A model generated the notes under the pieces. It worked only from the letters and a program-made list of their open reading frames with translations. It did no database searches and was not told where the DNA came from. A stretch of 64,000 nt of DNA from Massilia timonae CCUG 45783 (GTDB taxonomy: Bacteria > Pseudomonadota > Gammaproteobacteria > Burkholderiales > Burkholderiaceae_D). Each line of letters opens with the position of its first letter. Position 1 is the stretch's first letter. The stretch lies in assembly GCF_000315425.1 (NCBI RefSeq), contig NZ_JH992924.1, forward strand, positions 60,695 through 124,694. Reading direction: 5' to 3'. This document shows positions 28,603 through 41,581 of the stretch, one piece after another. Position numbers and translations under genes: made by a program.

Positions 28603-28909
28603 ATCGGATCGGATGTCGGTGGAGTTGTCTAGGTTGAACGGGTACTTGGCTGGCAGGCAAGACAGGACGCAAACCCGCCACACGCCCTGGCGCGCAGACC
28701 TCGGTTTGCTTGCTAGTTCAGGGATTTGTGTGCAGAATTTGATTCTATACAGCAACCCTTCCGTGAGCGGGGAGCGGTACGTCGTGCTGTCTCTCGCTGC
28801 GGCCGGGCCGGATGACGGAGCGGCCTGTTCAGCATCATGACCTGCATTGGATGCAGCTGCAATCTGGCGGCATCATTTAATCTTACGCCGCATTAAACGG
28901 ACGTCTTCA
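28603..28909. other. Intergenic region between divergent def and LysM gene
   Basis: 307 bases with no convincing gene. It must carry the promoters of def-fmt (leftward) and lysM-dprA (rightward). I see isolated -10-like boxes (TATACA near 28750 and TTTAATCT near 28877) without good -35 partners, and a TGCAGCTGCA palindrome near 28853. No terminator or riboswitch was recognised. Confidence 0.5.
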
Positions 28910-30028
28910 ATGAAAAATTTTAGCACAGTCGTGGCCCGTGCTGCTGCGGCGGCGTTGCTCGCATGCGCCGCCGGCGCCTCGGCCCAGACCCCAGTGCCCG
29001 CTGCCGCCTGCAGCTTCCGCCCGGACGCACCCGACAAGCACGTCGTGGTCAAGGGCGATACCCTATGGGATATTTCTGGCGCCTTCTTGCGCAACCCATG
29101 GTGCTGGCCCCAGGTCTGGGGCATGAACCGTGACGAAATCCGCAACCCGCACTGGATCTATCCGGGCCAGACCATCTGGTTCGACCGCGCGCGTGGCCGC
29201 CTGAGCCTGCAACAGCCCGGCACTAGCCTCGATGGCGGCGACGACCGCGATGCGCCTCCGCTGACCCGCCTGTCGCCGCAGGTGCGCAGCGAAGGCCTGG
29301 CGCGCGACGCCGTGCCGGCGATTCCCGCCGGCGCCATCGAACCCTATCTGACCCAGCCGCTGGTGGTCGAGGCCGACGAGCTGGCGGGCGCGCCGCGCAT
29401 CGCCGCCTCGCAGGAAGGCCGCGTCTACCTGGGAGAAGGCGACCGCGTCTACGTGCACGGCGACGTCAAGCACGAGAGCGTGTTCCAGGTGTTCCGCCCC
29501 GGCGCGGCGCTGACGGACCCGCAGACCGGCCTGGTGGTGGCGCACGAAGCCGCCTTCCTGGGCACCGTCAAGCTGCTCAAGCCGGCCGCGCCCGGCGTCG
29601 ACGTGCACACCTTCCAGGTGGTCGATACCGTGCAGGAGATGGGCGTGGGCGACCTGCTGCTGCCGGCGCCGCCGACGCCGGTGCGCAACTACGTGCCGCA
29701 CGCGCCGCTGCAACCCGTCGACGGCCGCGTCATGTCGATCTATTCGGGCGTGACCTACGCCGGACAGAGCCAGGTCGTCACTGTCAACCGGGGCACGGTT
29801 GACGGGCTCGATGTCGGCGCCGTGCTGCAGCTCTATCATCTCGGGAAGACTGTGGCCGATCCGCAAAGCCGGGGTTTCCTGGGCCTGGGCCGGCAGCAGT
29901 TGAAACTGCCCGACGAGCAATACGGCAGCCTGTTCATCTTCCGCGTGTTCAAGAACGTCTCGTACGGCTTGGTCATGCAGGTGACGGCGCCGGTGCAGGT
30001 GGGCGACGTCGCCAGATCACCGGAGTAA
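28910..30028 (+). CDS. LysM peptidoglycan-binding domain-containing exported protein
   Basis: 372 residues from ATG 28910. Signal peptide (about 1-27, cleaved after ASA), then one LysM domain (about 42-92: HVVVKGDTLWDISGAFLRNPWCWPQVWGMN...IYPGQTIWF). The remaining 280 residues are beta-rich without a known catalytic motif. Long LysM proteins of this kind are regularly found immediately upstream of dprA in betaproteobacteria. The stop is 8 bases before the dprA start. Role in envelope integrity is inferred. Confidence 0.9.
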   Translation: MKNFSTVVARAAAAALLACAAGASAQTPVPAAACSFRPDAPDKHVVVKGDTLWDISGAFLRNPWCWPQVWGMNRDEIRNPHWIYPGQTIWFDRARGRLSLQQPGTSLDGGDDRDAPPLTRLSPQVRSEGLARDAVPAIPAGAIEPYLTQPLVVEADELAGAPRIAASQEGRVYLGEGDRVYVHGDVKHESVFQVFRPGAALTDPQTGLVVAHEAAFLGTVKLLKPAAPGVDVHTFQVVDTVQEMGVGDLLLPAPPTPVRNYVPHAPLQPVDGRVMSIYSGVTYAGQSQVVTVNRGTVDGLDVGAVLQLYHLGKTVADPQSRGFLGLGRQQLKLPDEQYGSLFIFRVFKNVSYGLVMQVTAPVQVGDVARSPE

Positions 30029-30035
30029 CCCCGCC

Positions 30036-31181
30036 GTGCAAGACACGGAACCCCATCCCATTGCCGAGCGCGCCACCCTGATCGCCGATTGGCTGCGCCT
30101 GGAACAGGCGCATGGGGTGGGGTGCCGCAGCGCGCATGCGCTGTTGTCCGCCTTCGGCTCGCCCGGCGCCATCTTCAGGGCCGGGGCAACGGCGCTGGCG
30201 GCCCATGTGTCGGCGGGCCAGGCGCAAGCGGTGAGCGCGCCGGTCACGCCCGCCTTGACGGCCCTGGTCGCGGCCACCCTGGCCTGGCTGGAGCAACCCG
30301 GCCACCACCTGATCACCTTCCACGATCCCCTGTACCCGCCGGCGCTGGCCGAGATCCCCGATCCGCCGCTGCTGCTGTACGCCGCCGGCCGCATCGAGCT
30401 GCTGGCGCGGCCCCTGGTCGCCGTGGTCGGCAGCCGCAACGCCAGCGTGCAGGGCAAGCTCGACGCCGAATCCTTTGCCGCGGCCCTGTCCGGCGCCGGC
30501 CTGTGCGTGGTGTCGGGGCTGGCGCTGGGCATCGACACCGCCGCCCATGAAGGCGCGCTGCGCGGGCTAGGCGCCACCATCGCCGTGGTCGGCACCGGAC
30601 TCGACCGCGTCTACCCGGCGCGCAACCGGATGCTCGCCCACCGCATCGCCGAACACGGCTGCCTGCTCAGCGAATACGCGCTGGGCACGCCGCCGCTGGC
30701 CGCCAATTTCCCGCGCCGCAACCGTGTGATCAGCGGCCTGGCGGCCGGCGTGCTGGTGATCGAGGCGGCGGCCCAGTCGGGCTCGCTGATCACGGCCCAG
30801 ATGGCGGCCGAGCAGGGCAGGGAGGTGTTCGCCTTGCCCGGCTCGATCCATTCCGCGCTGGCCAAGGGATGCCACCGCCTGATCCGCGACGGCGCGCAAC
30901 TGGTCGAGACGGTGGACGAGGTGCTGCTGGCGATGCGGGTGTCACCGCTGGCGGCCCTCGGGCAAGCATGTCGCCAGAAGCGCGACGCCGGGCCGGACGA
31001 AACGGCGGAAGAAGACGCCGAGCTGTTGCTCGCGCTGGGCCACGAACCGGTGGCGCTCAACGATTTGCTGGCGCGGCTGGGGACCGATGCTGGCGAGCTC
31101 GGCGGGCGACTGCTGGGCCTGGAACTGGCCGGTCTGGTGGTGCAGTTGCCGGGCGGAAGGGTGCAGCGCATCTGGCCTTAG
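30036..31181 (+). CDS. dprA: DNA processing protein DprA
   Basis: 381 residues from GTG 30036. N-terminal SAM-like helices, the Rossmann-like DprA core (about 110-300: LVAVVGSRNAS, SGLALGIDTAAHEGAL, GTGLDRVYPARN, PRRNRVISGLA, QSGSLITAQMAAEQGREVFALPG), and a C-terminal winged helix (about 325-381). DprA loads RecA on incoming single strands during transformation. Together with smg and topB it forms a conserved order. Presence of dprA alone does not show competence. Confidence 0.96.
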   Translation: MQDTEPHPIAERATLIADWLRLEQAHGVGCRSAHALLSAFGSPGAIFRAGATALAAHVSAGQAQAVSAPVTPALTALVAATLAWLEQPGHHLITFHDPLYPPALAEIPDPPLLLYAAGRIELLARPLVAVVGSRNASVQGKLDAESFAAALSGAGLCVVSGLALGIDTAAHEGALRGLGATIAVVGTGLDRVYPARNRMLAHRIAEHGCLLSEYALGTPPLAANFPRRNRVISGLAAGVLVIEAAAQSGSLITAQMAAEQGREVFALPGSIHSALAKGCHRLIRDGAQLVETVDEVLLAMRVSPLAALGQACRQKRDAGPDETAEEDAELLLALGHEPVALNDLLARLGTDAGELGGRLLGLELAGLVVQLPGGRVQRIWP

Positions 31182-31394
31182 GCCTACTTCGAATCAGGCC
31201 GCGTGGATGCACATTTAATAGATTGCCTGTGCTTCATCTCACGAAGTTTGCGAATTGTATGTTCTTGTTTTTAATCGTTTTTGGTAAGCTAGCTGATCGA
31301 ACAAGGCTTGCATACAACGTTTTTTCCACGAGGCAGCGCGACAGGCGCGCTCTACTTGTGCCGCACGAAGTTTAGCTGCTACAGTAGCGTCACT

Positions 31395-31853
31395 ATGTTC
31401 GACATCCTGGTCTATCTCTACGAGACGTACTACCGTCCCGACGCCTGCCCCGAGCCGGCAGCCCTGGCTCGCAAACTGTCCGCTGTCGGCTTTGACGACA
31501 TCGAAATCTCGGAAGCGCTGGACTGGCTGACCGGGCTGACCGATGCGCCGCTGCCCGACACGATCGATGCCTCCACCGGCATGCGCTACTACGTGGACGA
31601 AGAATATATCGAGCTGGGCAGCGCCGCGATCGGCTTCATCGCCTTCCTCGAAAGCGCCAAGGTGCTCGGCCCCATCCAGCGCGAAATCGTCATCGAGCGC
31701 GCACTGGCCTGCGACGAGTCCCCCATCGCCTTGAGCAAGCTCAAGATCATCGTGTTGATGGTGCTCTGGAGCCAGGGCAAGGAACCGGACGCGCTGATGT
31801 TCGACGACTTGTTCAGCGACGACGACGAGCAGGAACCGCGTCTGCTGCACTGA
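31395..31853 (+). CDS. smg: DUF494 family protein Smg
   Basis: 152 residues from ATG 31395 ([13 protein letters not shown]), the invariant start of the family. An acidic, helical protein with [22 protein letters not shown] and [19 protein letters not shown], ending in a run of Asp/Glu. Smg lies downstream of dprA/smf in many proteobacteria; its function is not established. It is followed by a clear terminator. The 213 bases upstream are AT-richer than average but no strong promoter was found. Confidence 0.93.
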   Translation: MFDILVYLYETYYRPDACPEPAALARKLSAVGFDDIEISEALDWLTGLTDAPLPDTIDASTGMRYYVDEEYIELGSAAIGFIAFLESAKVLGPIQREIVIERALACDESPIALSKLKIIVLMVLWSQGKEPDALMFDDLFSDDDEQEPRLLH

Positions 31854-31881
31854 CCGCGGCGTCGCTTTTGTAAGACATTCG

Positions 31882-31902
31882 ACGGGGCTAGTGCCCCGTT
31901 TT
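31882..31902 (+). terminator. Terminator after smg
   Basis: Seven-bp stem ACGGGGC/GCCCCGT with a TAGT loop and a T4 run. Confidence 0.8.
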
Positions 31903-31990
31903 GCATTTCTGGCTCACCATTTCTGGGCGGCACATAGACCATATGTGGCCCGCATCGCACCATCACGAAGCGCAAGGTGTACTTGCAGGG

Positions 31991-32053
31991 AGCGCGATAA
32001 CGCGCTTATCATTGGCCGCTTCATCTTGACAGTTACCAATCAGACACTATGGC
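31991..32053 (+). promoter_or_regulatory. Promoter region of topB
   Basis: A consensus -35 TTGACA (32026-32031), a 16-base spacer and a weak -10 TATGGC (32048-32053), 78 bases before topB. Just upstream, AGCGCG-ATAA-CGCGCT (31991-32006) forms a small perfect hairpin that overlaps an alternative GATAA/TTATC pairing. The remaining intergenic bases 31903-31990 show nothing recognisable. Confidence 0.45.
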
Positions 32054-32130
32054 CGGAATTTCACCGGCCCGGCTGCCAGCATGTATGATGCGCAAGCCCA
32101 CACTATATAGATAGCACGACGAGAATCACT

Positions 32131-34791
<2,661 letters not shown>

Positions 34792-34830
34792 CAGGTCGAG
34801 GGCGGGTGCATCCCGCCTGGTCCGGACGTA

Positions 34831-34858
34831 AAAAAACCGCGGCTTGCCGCGGTTTTTT
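34831..34858. terminator. Bidirectional terminator after topB
   Basis: Twelve-bp perfect stem AAAAAACCGCGG/CCGCGGTTTTTT with a CTTG loop. It serves topB and the convergent small gene at 34886. Confidence 0.93.
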
Positions 34859-34885
34859 CATTCCAGCATCAGGGATGTGCGATGC

Positions 34886-35092
34886 TCACTCCTGCCATTC
34901 CTTCAGTGCGAGGATTGCCGCCTCGCCATTGCGGATCGCTTTCACACGCCGCACGACTTCATTGCGCCACGCTTCATCGGCGTCCTGGTCGGGGCCGTCG
35001 ATGTCCTGTAGCAGCAGCTGCATGATTTCCTGTTTCTCGGACGGACTCAGCAGCTTGAGTCGTTCGGCGATTTCCGCGACGGCGTTGGACAT
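34886..35092 (-). CDS. Addiction module component-like protein (orphan antitoxin)
   Basis: 68 residues, helical: MSNAVAEIAERLKLLSPSEKQEI then QDADEAWRNEVVRRVKAIRNGEA. This is the pattern of the putative addiction module component family (TIGR02574 / unstable antitoxin), whose members usually end VLARL and pair with a ParE/RelE toxin encoded next to them. No toxin-sized frame follows before the terminator at 34858, or precedes it before the ABC-M1 gene, so it appears orphaned. Confidence 0.7.
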   Translation of the reverse strand: MSNAVAEIAERLKLLSPSEKQEIMQLLLQDIDGPDQDADEAWRNEVVRRVKAIRNGEAAILALKEWQE

Positions 35093-35134
35093 GATGCTCT
35101 CTCCTATAATTTTGTTTCGATCATAGCGCGAGAA

Positions 35135-38100
35135 CTATTGATTGTCGACTGGCAGCATATTGTCATTCGGTTTGCGATCGATCAATTTGTTGTCGGGATC
35201 GATGCCGGCGCGGCCCGGCACGCCATCGACCACCAGGGTCAGCTGCTGCGCGGCCTGGGTCACCAGCCGCCGTTCGCGCGCCAAGGGGTTGCCATTGCGG
35301 TCATCCACGCCGAATTCGACGTAGTCGTTCATTGGCACCGGCCGCTCCTCGCCCTGTTCCGTCATCCGCAGCTTGGCGGCGTGGGCATCGATCGTGACCT
35401 CATGCTTGCCGTCCGGACGGCGGCGCGCGACGGCGCTGGCGGCGCGGTTTTCGTAGAACACGATCGATTCGAACAGGTCGTCGATCAGGTAGGCCTTGTC
35501 CTGCGGCGTCACCGCGCGCAAGGCCCCGACCAGGCTGGAGGCGGTCGGGTAGGGCGCGCCGCGGTAGGCGTATTGCTGCAGCAGGCCGCGCAGCACGCCG
35601 CTCACGACGTCCTCGCCGAGCATGTCCTGCAGCAGGTACAGCGCCAGGCCGCCCTTGTACTGGTGGATGTAGCGCTGGTTCTCGTTATGGGCCAGCGGCA
35701 GTTCCTTCTCCTGTTCCTGGGCGCGGCCGATCAGGTAGGCCTCCAGGTCATGGCGCAGGAAGCGCCGCATCTTGTCCGCGCCAAGCGAGCGCTTCATCAC
35801 CATCAGCGCCGTGTACTCGGCCAGGCTCTCGGACAGCAGGGTGGCGCCGCGCGTGTCGGCGCCGACCAGCTGCTGGCCCCACCACTGGCGCGCGGTCTCG
35901 CGGGCGCTGACGTAGAACGGGTAGTCGAGGTCCTTGGGCGAACCGGGATCGACGCGCGCGATGAAGGCGGCGCCTTCGGACAGGGGGATCAGGCCCGGGA
36001 AGGCTTGCGCGGTGCGGACGGTGCGCGGGAATTCGGCGATGCGCAGCTCGCGCAGCGGATAGCGGCCGACATGGCGCGCGCCGTAGTCCAGCCCGGCCTG
36101 GGCGCCGCGCACCAGGCGCTCGACGTTGACGTCGTGCCCCGGCTGGTAGTAGACGTCGATCGTCACATCCTGCCAGCGGTCGTGGCGGACTTCGTAGCGC
36201 GCCGACTGGAAGGCATAGGCGTTCAGCATGGGACGGTCCATCTTGTAGCGGAAGTGGCGCCGCCCGCCCTCGTTCCATTCGCGCACCAGGGTGCCGGGCG
36301 CGATCGCGACCTGGTCCGCGCTGGTGCTGACGGTGGCCTCGAAACCGATCCAGTCGGCGTCGACGCCGATGCGGTGGGTGGCGCGGCCGGCCGGGTCGTC
36401 GCGCGCCGGCATGGGCGCGCGCGCGGCCAGTCCGTGGCGGCGCCGGTCACGCACGTCGCTCAGTTCGACCGAAGGTTGATAGCCGATGCGCGGCATGACC
36501 TCGTTGGTGAAGAAGGTGCCGTTGGCGACCACCGGCGTGTCGCTGCCCAGGCCCAGCAGGCCGCGCGGCGCGTAGTCGAGTTCGAAATCGAGGTCCAGGC
36601 GCGCGCCAGGCGCCAGCGGGGCGGCCAGGCGGTAGTGGTAGAAACCGCGGTCGGGATCGCGCGTGACCGTCGTCGCCGGCTGGCCGAAGTTCGGCGTCAG
36701 GCGCGCGCCGCGCTGCTGGTACAGCACCAGGTCGCGGATCGGCGCGCCGCTGCGGTTCTCGAGCCGGTAGCTGCCCTTGACGTGCAGGGCGCGCCGTTCG
36801 GGATGGATGGCGGCGTCGAGCCTGACGTCGACGATGCGCGGCTGCGGCAGCCGGGCGAAGCCGTGGTAGCGCTTCTCGTATTCGGCGCGCAGCAGTTCGC
36901 TGCGCCAGGTGGTCAGGTAGCCGCCGCCCGACAGTTCCCAGGCCAAAAAACCGCCGGCGCCCGCGAACACGGCCAGCCCCAGGCCGAAGCAGGTCAACAC
37001 CTTTGGCGTCAGGTTGCGGCGCGCCAGGCGCAGGCGCTCGCGCCAGGCGTCGTCGACCCCGCGCGGCCACAGCGCGCGCGCCAGCGCCAGCAGCATCAGC
37101 GCCGCGCCGCTCCAGTACAGCAGATAGAAGCGCTCGCGCAGCAGCTGGTGGCCGAAGCCGTTCATCGGCGAATACGTCAGGTCGGGCCAGACCCCGTACA
37201 GCAGCAGCGGATGGTTCTGGCCGGCGCTGTTCAACAGCAGCGCCGCCACGAGCCAGGCGATCATTAAAAAGTTGGCCAGGTATTTGTGATTGACGACGAC
37301 CTGCACCGCGATCGCCAGCACCGCGATCAGCGCGTAGTTCGGCAGCAGGATGGTAAACAGCGCATGCAGGTACAGCCCTGGCTCGAGCTGGAAGTAGCCC
37401 TTGAACAGCTGGATCAGCATGCCGGTGACCATCGCCAGCAGCACCAGCAGCGCCTGCAGGCCGATCAGGGCCAGGGTCTTGCCGGCCAGCGGCAGCCAGC
37501 TCGGCACCGGCAGCGCGTCCAGCATCTGGGCCACGCGCGTCTCGCGTTCGCGCCAGACCAGTTCACCGGCATAGAAGATCGTGATGGCCAGCATGAACAG
37601 GCCGAACACCGCGCGGATCAGCTCCAGCACCATATAGGTCACCGGATAGGTGGCGGCGCCGTAGATGGCGTCGAGGTCGATTCCGCCGGCGACCAGCGCC
37701 AGCACGCCGCCGGTGGCCAGCGCCGCGAAATAGACGTTGCGGGTCATTTCGCGCAGTTCGCTGCGCGCCGACTTGAACAGCAGCAGCGCCAGGCTGCGCG
37801 CCGCGAAATCGGGTTGCGCGGTGGTGTCGCGCGCGGCCTGCGACAGTTCGACCGGCAGGTCGGGCTGGGCCTGGCCGCGGCCACGCGTGCGCGCCTGCAC
37901 GTCGGCCTCGCCGATGAAGTGGAAGCGCCAGTAGCCGAGCAGCAGCGCCAGCAGCGCGAAGCCGCACCACAGCAGGCGGTTGATCAGGTAGACGTCCTGC
38001 AGGTCGATCGGATTGAGGTTGCGCTCGGCCAGCGGCCAGTACTCGGTCAGCAGGAACAGGGAGGTGGTGCCGAACGGGTCGATCAGGGCGGCCAGGGTCT

Positions 38101-38722
38101 TGAAGTCGAGGTCGCGCGCCAGCGAGGGCGCGACGGTATAGCCGATGGTCATGACCACGGCGGCCACGTAGACCGGCAGCATGCGCCGGGTCAGCGCGGC
38201 GAGCACGAAGAAGATCGCGCCGAAGATGAACAGGTTGGGCAGCAGCGTGAACAGGTAGGGCTTGATCCAGGCCGACGCCAGAGATCCGCCCAGGCGGTCG
38301 GACGCGATGCCGGGAATGAAGGTGCCGAGCCACAGCCCGATCACGATGCCGGAAAAGATCACCGCCAGGGTCGCGAACGCGCCGAGGAAGCGGCCGAACA
38401 CGTAGTCGGCCTTGCTTAACGGCGCGCTGAAGAAGAAGTGGTGCATCTCGTGTTCGAAGTCCTGCTGCACCGCGCGTCCCATCACCGCCGCCGTCACCAC
38501 CGTGCCCAGGCTGCCGAGCAGCGCCGTCGCGATCGCGATCTGGCGCGGCGCGTCGACCAGGACCCGGCTGCCGAAGGTGACGAGCAAATCGCGAAACGCC
38601 CCGCCCGAGGCGGCCATCCAGGTCATGGCGAGCGCCAGGAAGACGGCGAAATAGACCCAGGTCGAGAGCCGCCGCAGGCGCTGGCCCGCTTCGAAGCGGG
38701 CGATGACGAACAGGGCGCGCAC
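35135..38722 (-). CDS. ABC transporter permease fused to M1 aminopeptidase-like domain (catalytic His lost)
   Basis: 1195 residues from GTG 38722, two bases after the ATPase stop. Two ABC-2-type membrane blocks (about 15-245 and 280-545, each with about six helices), a further membrane segment near 590, then a periplasmic M1-type (gluzincin) domain (about 620-1130). Where M1 enzymes have HExxH followed by QWWG, this protein reads Arg941-Glu942-Thr-Ala-Arg945-QWWG: both zinc histidines are CGC arginine codons. The third-ligand motif SESLAEY (Glu965) remains. The domain is therefore probably a binding module, not a peptidase. Natural fusions of this type are annotated as ABC permease/M1 aminopeptidase. 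Confidence 0.88.
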   Translation of the reverse strand: MRALFVIARFEAGQRLRRLSTWVYFAVFLALAMTWMAASGGAFRDLLVTFGSRVLVDAPRQIAIATALLGSLGTVVTAAVMGRAVQQDFEHEMHHFFFSAPLSKADYVFGRFLGAFATLAVIFSGIVIGLWLGTFIPGIASDRLGGSLASAWIKPYLFTLLPNLFIFGAIFFVLAALTRRMLPVYVAAVVMTIGYTVAPSLARDLDFKTLAALIDPFGTTSLFLLTEYWPLAERNLNPIDLQDVYLINRLLWCGFALLALLLGYWRFHFIGEADVQARTRGRGQAQPDLPVELSQAARDTTAQPDFAARSLALLLFKSARSELREMTRNVYFAALATGGVLALVAGGIDLDAIYGAATYPVTYMVLELIRAVFGLFMLAITIFYAGELVWRERETRVAQMLDALPVPSWLPLAGKTLALIGLQALLVLLAMVTGMLIQLFKGYFQLEPGLYLHALFTILLPNYALIAVLAIAVQVVVNHKYLANFLMIAWLVAALLLNSAGQNHPLLLYGVWPDLTYSPMNGFGHQLLRERFYLLYWSGAALMLLALARALWPRGVDDAWRERLRLARRNLTPKVLTCFGLGLAVFAGAGGFLAWELSGGGYLTTWRSELLRAEYEKRYHGFARLPQPRIVDVRLDAAIHPERRALHVKGSYRLENRSGAPIRDLVLYQQRGARLTPNFGQPATTVTRDPDRGFYHYRLAAPLAPGARLDLDFELDYAPRGLLGLGSDTPVVANGTFFTNEVMPRIGYQPSVELSDVRDRRRHGLAARAPMPARDDPAGRATHRIGVDADWIGFEATVSTSADQVAIAPGTLVREWNEGGRRHFRYKMDRPMLNAYAFQSARYEVRHDRWQDVTIDVYYQPGHDVNVERLVRGAQAGLDYGARHVGRYPLRELRIAEFPRTVRTAQAFPGLIPLSEGAAFIARVDPGSPKDLDYPFYVSARETARQWWGQQLVGADTRGATLLSESLAEYTALMVMKRSLGADKMRRFLRHDLEAYLIGRAQEQEKELPLAHNENQRYIHQYKGGLALYLLQDMLGEDVVSGVLRGLLQQYAYRGAPYPTASSLVGALRAVTPQDKAYLIDDLFESIVFYENRAASAVARRRPDGKHEVTIDAHAAKLRMTEQGEERPVPMNDYVEFGVDDRNGNPLARERRLVTQAAQQLTLVVDGVPGRAGIDPDNKLIDRKPNDNMLPVDNQ

Positions 38723-38724
38723 GG

Positions 38725-39618
38725 TCAGCAGTTCCCGGCGGCCGGGTTGTGGCGGCCGGCGATGGTGGCGAAATACACGTCTTCCAGGCTGGCGCGCGCC
38801 GGCTCGAAGCCGTCGCCCGGATCGTCCTCGGAATACACATGGATCAGGGTGCGTCCGCTGAGCAGGCGGGTCGAGATCACGCTGTAGCGCGCTTGGTAAG
38901 CGGGCAGCTCGGCCTTGGTGACGAAACGGGCCCAGATGAAGTCCTCGATCCCGTAGATCAGCTCTTGCGGCTCGCCGCACAGCAGCACCTGGCCCTTGTT
39001 GATGATCGCCATATTGGCGCACAGGTCGGCCACGTCGGACACGATGTGGGTCGACAGCAGCACCGTGCGTTCTTCGCCGATGTCCGACAGCAGGTTGTGG
39101 AAGCGCACCCGCTCCTGCGGATCGAGGCCGGCGGTGGGTTCGTCGACGATGATCAGGCGCGGGTCGCCCAGCAGGGCCTGGGCGATGCCGAAGCGCTGGC
39201 GCATGCCGCCCGAGAAGGTGCCCAGGCGCTGGTCGCGCACTTCCCACAGATTCGTTTGCTGCAACAGGCCGTCGACCACTTCGCGCCGGCGCGCCTTGTG
39301 CGACAGGCCTTTCAGTTGGGCGAAATGGTCCAGCAGTTCGTAAGCGCTCACCTTCGGGTAGACGCCGAAATCCTGCGGCAGGTAACCGAGCATGCGGCGC
39401 ACCGCGTCCTTTTCGTCGAGCACGTCGATATCGTCCAGGAACACCGAACCGGAGTCGCACTCTTGCAAGGTCGCCAGGATCCGCATCAAGGTCGATTTGC
39501 CCGCGCCATTCGGGCCGAGCAGCCCGAACATCCCGGCCGGGATGTTGAGCGTGACACGGTCCAGCGCGACCACGCCGTTGGCGTAGGTCTTGGACAAATT
39601 GCGGATTTTCAATTGCAT
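38725..39618 (-). CDS. ABC transporter ATP-binding protein
   Basis: 297 residues. Walker [11 protein letters not shown]-loop [11 protein letters not shown], signature [12 protein letters not shown], Walker [13 protein letters not shown] and H-loop STHIVSD, then a C-terminal extension of about 80 residues. It belongs to the exporter-type ATPases and pairs with the fused permease at 35135, with its stop two bases before the permease start. The substrate is unknown. Confidence 0.94.
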   Translation of the reverse strand: MQLKIRNLSKTYANGVVALDRVTLNIPAGMFGLLGPNGAGKSTLMRILATLQECDSGSVFLDDIDVLDEKDAVRRMLGYLPQDFGVYPKVSAYELLDHFAQLKGLSHKARRREVVDGLLQQTNLWEVRDQRLGTFSGGMRQRFGIAQALLGDPRLIIVDEPTAGLDPQERVRFHNLLSDIGEERTVLLSTHIVSDVADLCANMAIINKGQVLLCGEPQELIYGIEDFIWARFVTKAELPAYQARYSVISTRLLSGRTLIHVYSEDDPGDGFEPARASLEDVYFATIAGRHNPAAGNC

Positions 39619-39836
39619 GACGACTCCTGGCTGCTGCCTCGCGCGTATTTACGCCAGGCCAAACACTTTTTCACACTGGCATTGTATTCAATCGGCACGG
39701 CCACGGCGGGCGCGGTGCGACATACGGTCCAAACAGGGACCCAGACCGCATTATCCGGTGACAGGACGCACGATGGTTTTCTTTCGATAAATTTCTTGCA
39801 ATAGAAGACCGCGTGCGGCGCAAGCCGGGGCAAAGC

Positions 39837-40328
39837 ATGGATAATGGCTGCATGGACTCCATCACCCAAGAAAAGCTCTTGATCCTGATGCGCGAGGGGC
39901 GCAGCCGGGCCGAATCCACCGACTGGTTCCGCGTCGCGCTGGGACTGGTCTACCTGGCCGGCCTGATGACCAAGGAGGCGATCGACTTCAAGACGGTCGA
40001 TCGCGAGTACAACCGCTTCATCTATCACACGCTGGGCAAGGGCCACACCATCACCAGCGTGCTGCAGTTCATGAGCGGCGCGAAGGTGATGCCGACGGTG
40101 GAGTCGGCGCGCTTCCTGGACGCCTTCAGGCGGCATTGCCCGGGCGTGCCGCTGGTGTCGTTGCCCTTCCTGCTGGAGTTGAACCTGGGCGTGGCCAAGA
40201 ACATCTCGGGGCTGGAGCCCGAGGGACCGCTGGCCGACTGGATCGCGCGCAAGAAACAGGAGCAGGGAACGCAGCAGGATGGCGCCGGAGAGCAGGCGCA
40301 CGCTGGGCCGCATGCCGAAGGCATATAA
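39837..40328 (+). CDS. Conserved hypothetical protein upstream of coq7
   Basis: 163 residues if ATG 39837 is used; GTG 39813 and ATG 39852 are alternatives, and the GGGG at about 39827-39830 favours 39837. Soluble, mostly helical, with a hydrophobic patch at [12 protein letters not shown], then [36 protein letters not shown] and a charged tail. I do not recognise the family. It ends 34 bases before coq7, and a TATAAT box overlaps its stop codon. A link to ubiquinone synthesis is only positional. Confidence 0.72.
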   Translation: MDNGCMDSITQEKLLILMREGRSRAESTDWFRVALGLVYLAGLMTKEAIDFKTVDREYNRFIYHTLGKGHTITSVLQFMSGAKVMPTVESARFLDAFRRHCPGVPLVSLPFLLELNLGVAKNISGLEPEGPLADWIARKKQEQGTQQDGAGEQAHAGPHAEGI

Positions 40329-40329
40329 T
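40324..40329 (+). promoter_or_regulatory. Candidate -10 box for coq7
   Basis: A perfect TATAAT overlaps the TAA stop of the preceding gene. No good -35 is seen at 16-18 bases upstream, so activity is uncertain. Confidence 0.4.
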
Positions 40330-40362
40330 GAACGCTTCAGCGACCAGAACATCGAGCACACC

Positions 40363-41007
40363 ATGATTGCGAACCGTTTCATCAGCCCCCTGGACCAACT
40401 GATCGTCGGCGTCGACAAGGCCTTGCGCGTCGTCGGCGGCGTGGCGGCGATGTCGCGCCCGAACCCGGGCGCGCACGCCATCGACGGCGAACTGAGCGAC
40501 GCCGAGCGCCGTCACAGCGCGGGCCTGATGCGGGTGAACCACGTGGGCGAGGTATGCGCGCAGGCGCTCTACGATTCGCAGGCCAACTTCGCCCATACGC
40601 AAGAGGTGCGCACCCAGTTCGAGCACGCCGCGCGCGAGGAAGAAGACCACCTGGCCTGGTGCGCGCAGCGCCTGACCGAGCTTGGATCGCAGCCGAGCGT
40701 GCTGAATCCCCTGTGGTATGCGGGCGCCTACGTGATGGGCAGCGTGGCGGCGCGGATCGGCGACCCGGTCAGCCTGGGCTTCGTGGTCGAGACCGAGCGC
40801 CAGGTCGAGGCGCACCTGAACAGCCATCTGGAACTGCTGCCCGCGCAGGACGCCAAGTCGCGCGCCATCGTCGACCAGATGCGCATCGACGAGATCGCGC
40901 ACGCCGACGCGGCGCAATCCGCGGGCGCGGCGTCGCTGCCGTTGCCGGTCAAGGTGGCGATGCGGGCGATGGCGAAGGTGATGACCACCACCGCTTACCG
41001 CATCTGA
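40363..41007 (+). CDS. coq7: Ubiquinone biosynthesis C5/C6 hydroxylase Coq7 (DMQ monooxygenase)
   Basis: 214 residues from ATG 40363. A ferritin-like di-iron protein: first Glu in [15 protein letters not shown], ExxH in [13 protein letters not shown], and a second-half pair with [11 protein letters not shown] and [10 protein letters not shown]. It hydroxylates 2-polyprenyl-3-methyl-6-methoxy-1,4-benzoquinone in ubiquinone synthesis. Betaproteobacteria use Coq7 in place of UbiF. The N-terminal ATGs within the previous frame are too early. Confidence 0.95.
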   Translation: MIANRFISPLDQLIVGVDKALRVVGGVAAMSRPNPGAHAIDGELSDAERRHSAGLMRVNHVGEVCAQALYDSQANFAHTQEVRTQFEHAAREEEDHLAWCAQRLTELGSQPSVLNPLWYAGAYVMGSVAARIGDPVSLGFVVETERQVEAHLNSHLELLPAQDAKSRAIVDQMRIDEIAHADAAQSAGAASLPLPVKVAMRAMAKVMTTTAYRI

Positions 41008-41017
41008 GGTGACGGCG

Positions 41018-41037
41018 TTGGCGGCGGGCGCCGCCAA
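41018..41037. other. Hairpin between convergent coq7 and OsmC gene
   Basis: Perfect 8-bp stem TTGGCGGC/GCCGCCAA with a four-base loop. No T run; a weak terminator at best. Confidence 0.4.
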
Positions 41038-41058
41038 TGTGGGTGGTATGCGTGGTTC

Positions 41059-41481
41059 TTACACTTCCACGATCTCGAACGAGTGCGTGATCTCGGCCGT
41101 CCTGGCCAGCATGATCGACGCCGAGCAGTACTTCTCGTGCGACAGCTTGACCGCGCGTTCCACCGTCGCCTGCTTCAGGTTGCGGCCGCTGACCGTGAAG
41201 TGGAAGTTAATCTTCGTGAACACCTTGGGATCAACGTCGGCGCGTTCGGCCTGCAGGGTCACGTCGCAGCCGCGCACGTCCTCGCGGCTGCGCTTGAGGA
41301 TCAGGACCACGTCATAGGCGGTGCAGCCGCCGGTGCCCACCAACACCATTTCCATCGGGCGCGGCGCCAGGTTATGGCCGCCGCCCTCCGGCGCGCCATC
41401 CATGGCCACCATGTGGCCGCTGCCGGTCTCGGCCCGGAAACTCATGCCCGACGGGCCGTTCCAGCTGACTTTCACTTCCAT
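41059..41481 (-). CDS. OsmC family peroxiredoxin-like protein
   Basis: 140 residues from ATG 41481 (MEVKVSWNG), after rejecting a 36-residue upstream extension. The two reactive cysteines of the family are seen: one in VGTGGCTAYDVV and the second in SHEKYCSAS. Proteins with this spacing (YhfA branch) may reduce organic hydroperoxides or act on other substrates. It is convergent with coq7 and lies 100 bases from the ABC permease gene. Confidence 0.9.
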   Translation of the reverse strand: MEVKVSWNGPSGMSFRAETGSGHMVAMDGAPEGGGHNLAPRPMEMVLVGTGGCTAYDVVLILKRSREDVRGCDVTLQAERADVDPKVFTKINFHFTVSGRNLKQATVERAVKLSHEKYCSASIMLARTAEITHSFEIVEV

Positions 41482-41581
41482 GCGATTCTCCGTGTTGCTG
41501 ATGCGTCGATAAGGACGTCGATTGTACGGCAGCCGCCGGCCGCGCGCAGGCGGCTGCTGCCTCAGGCTCACACGCCCCGCA

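Noticed and set aside
35138-38419. Long plus-strand frames opposite the ABC-M1 fusion gene
   Set aside because: Shadow frames of the minus-strand gene; Gln/Arg-rich with no family resemblance.
38723-39460. In-frame extension of the ABC-M1 gene through the ATPase gene
   Set aside because: It runs antiphase through the intact ATPase gene on the same strand; GTG 38722 directly after the ATPase stop is the natural start.
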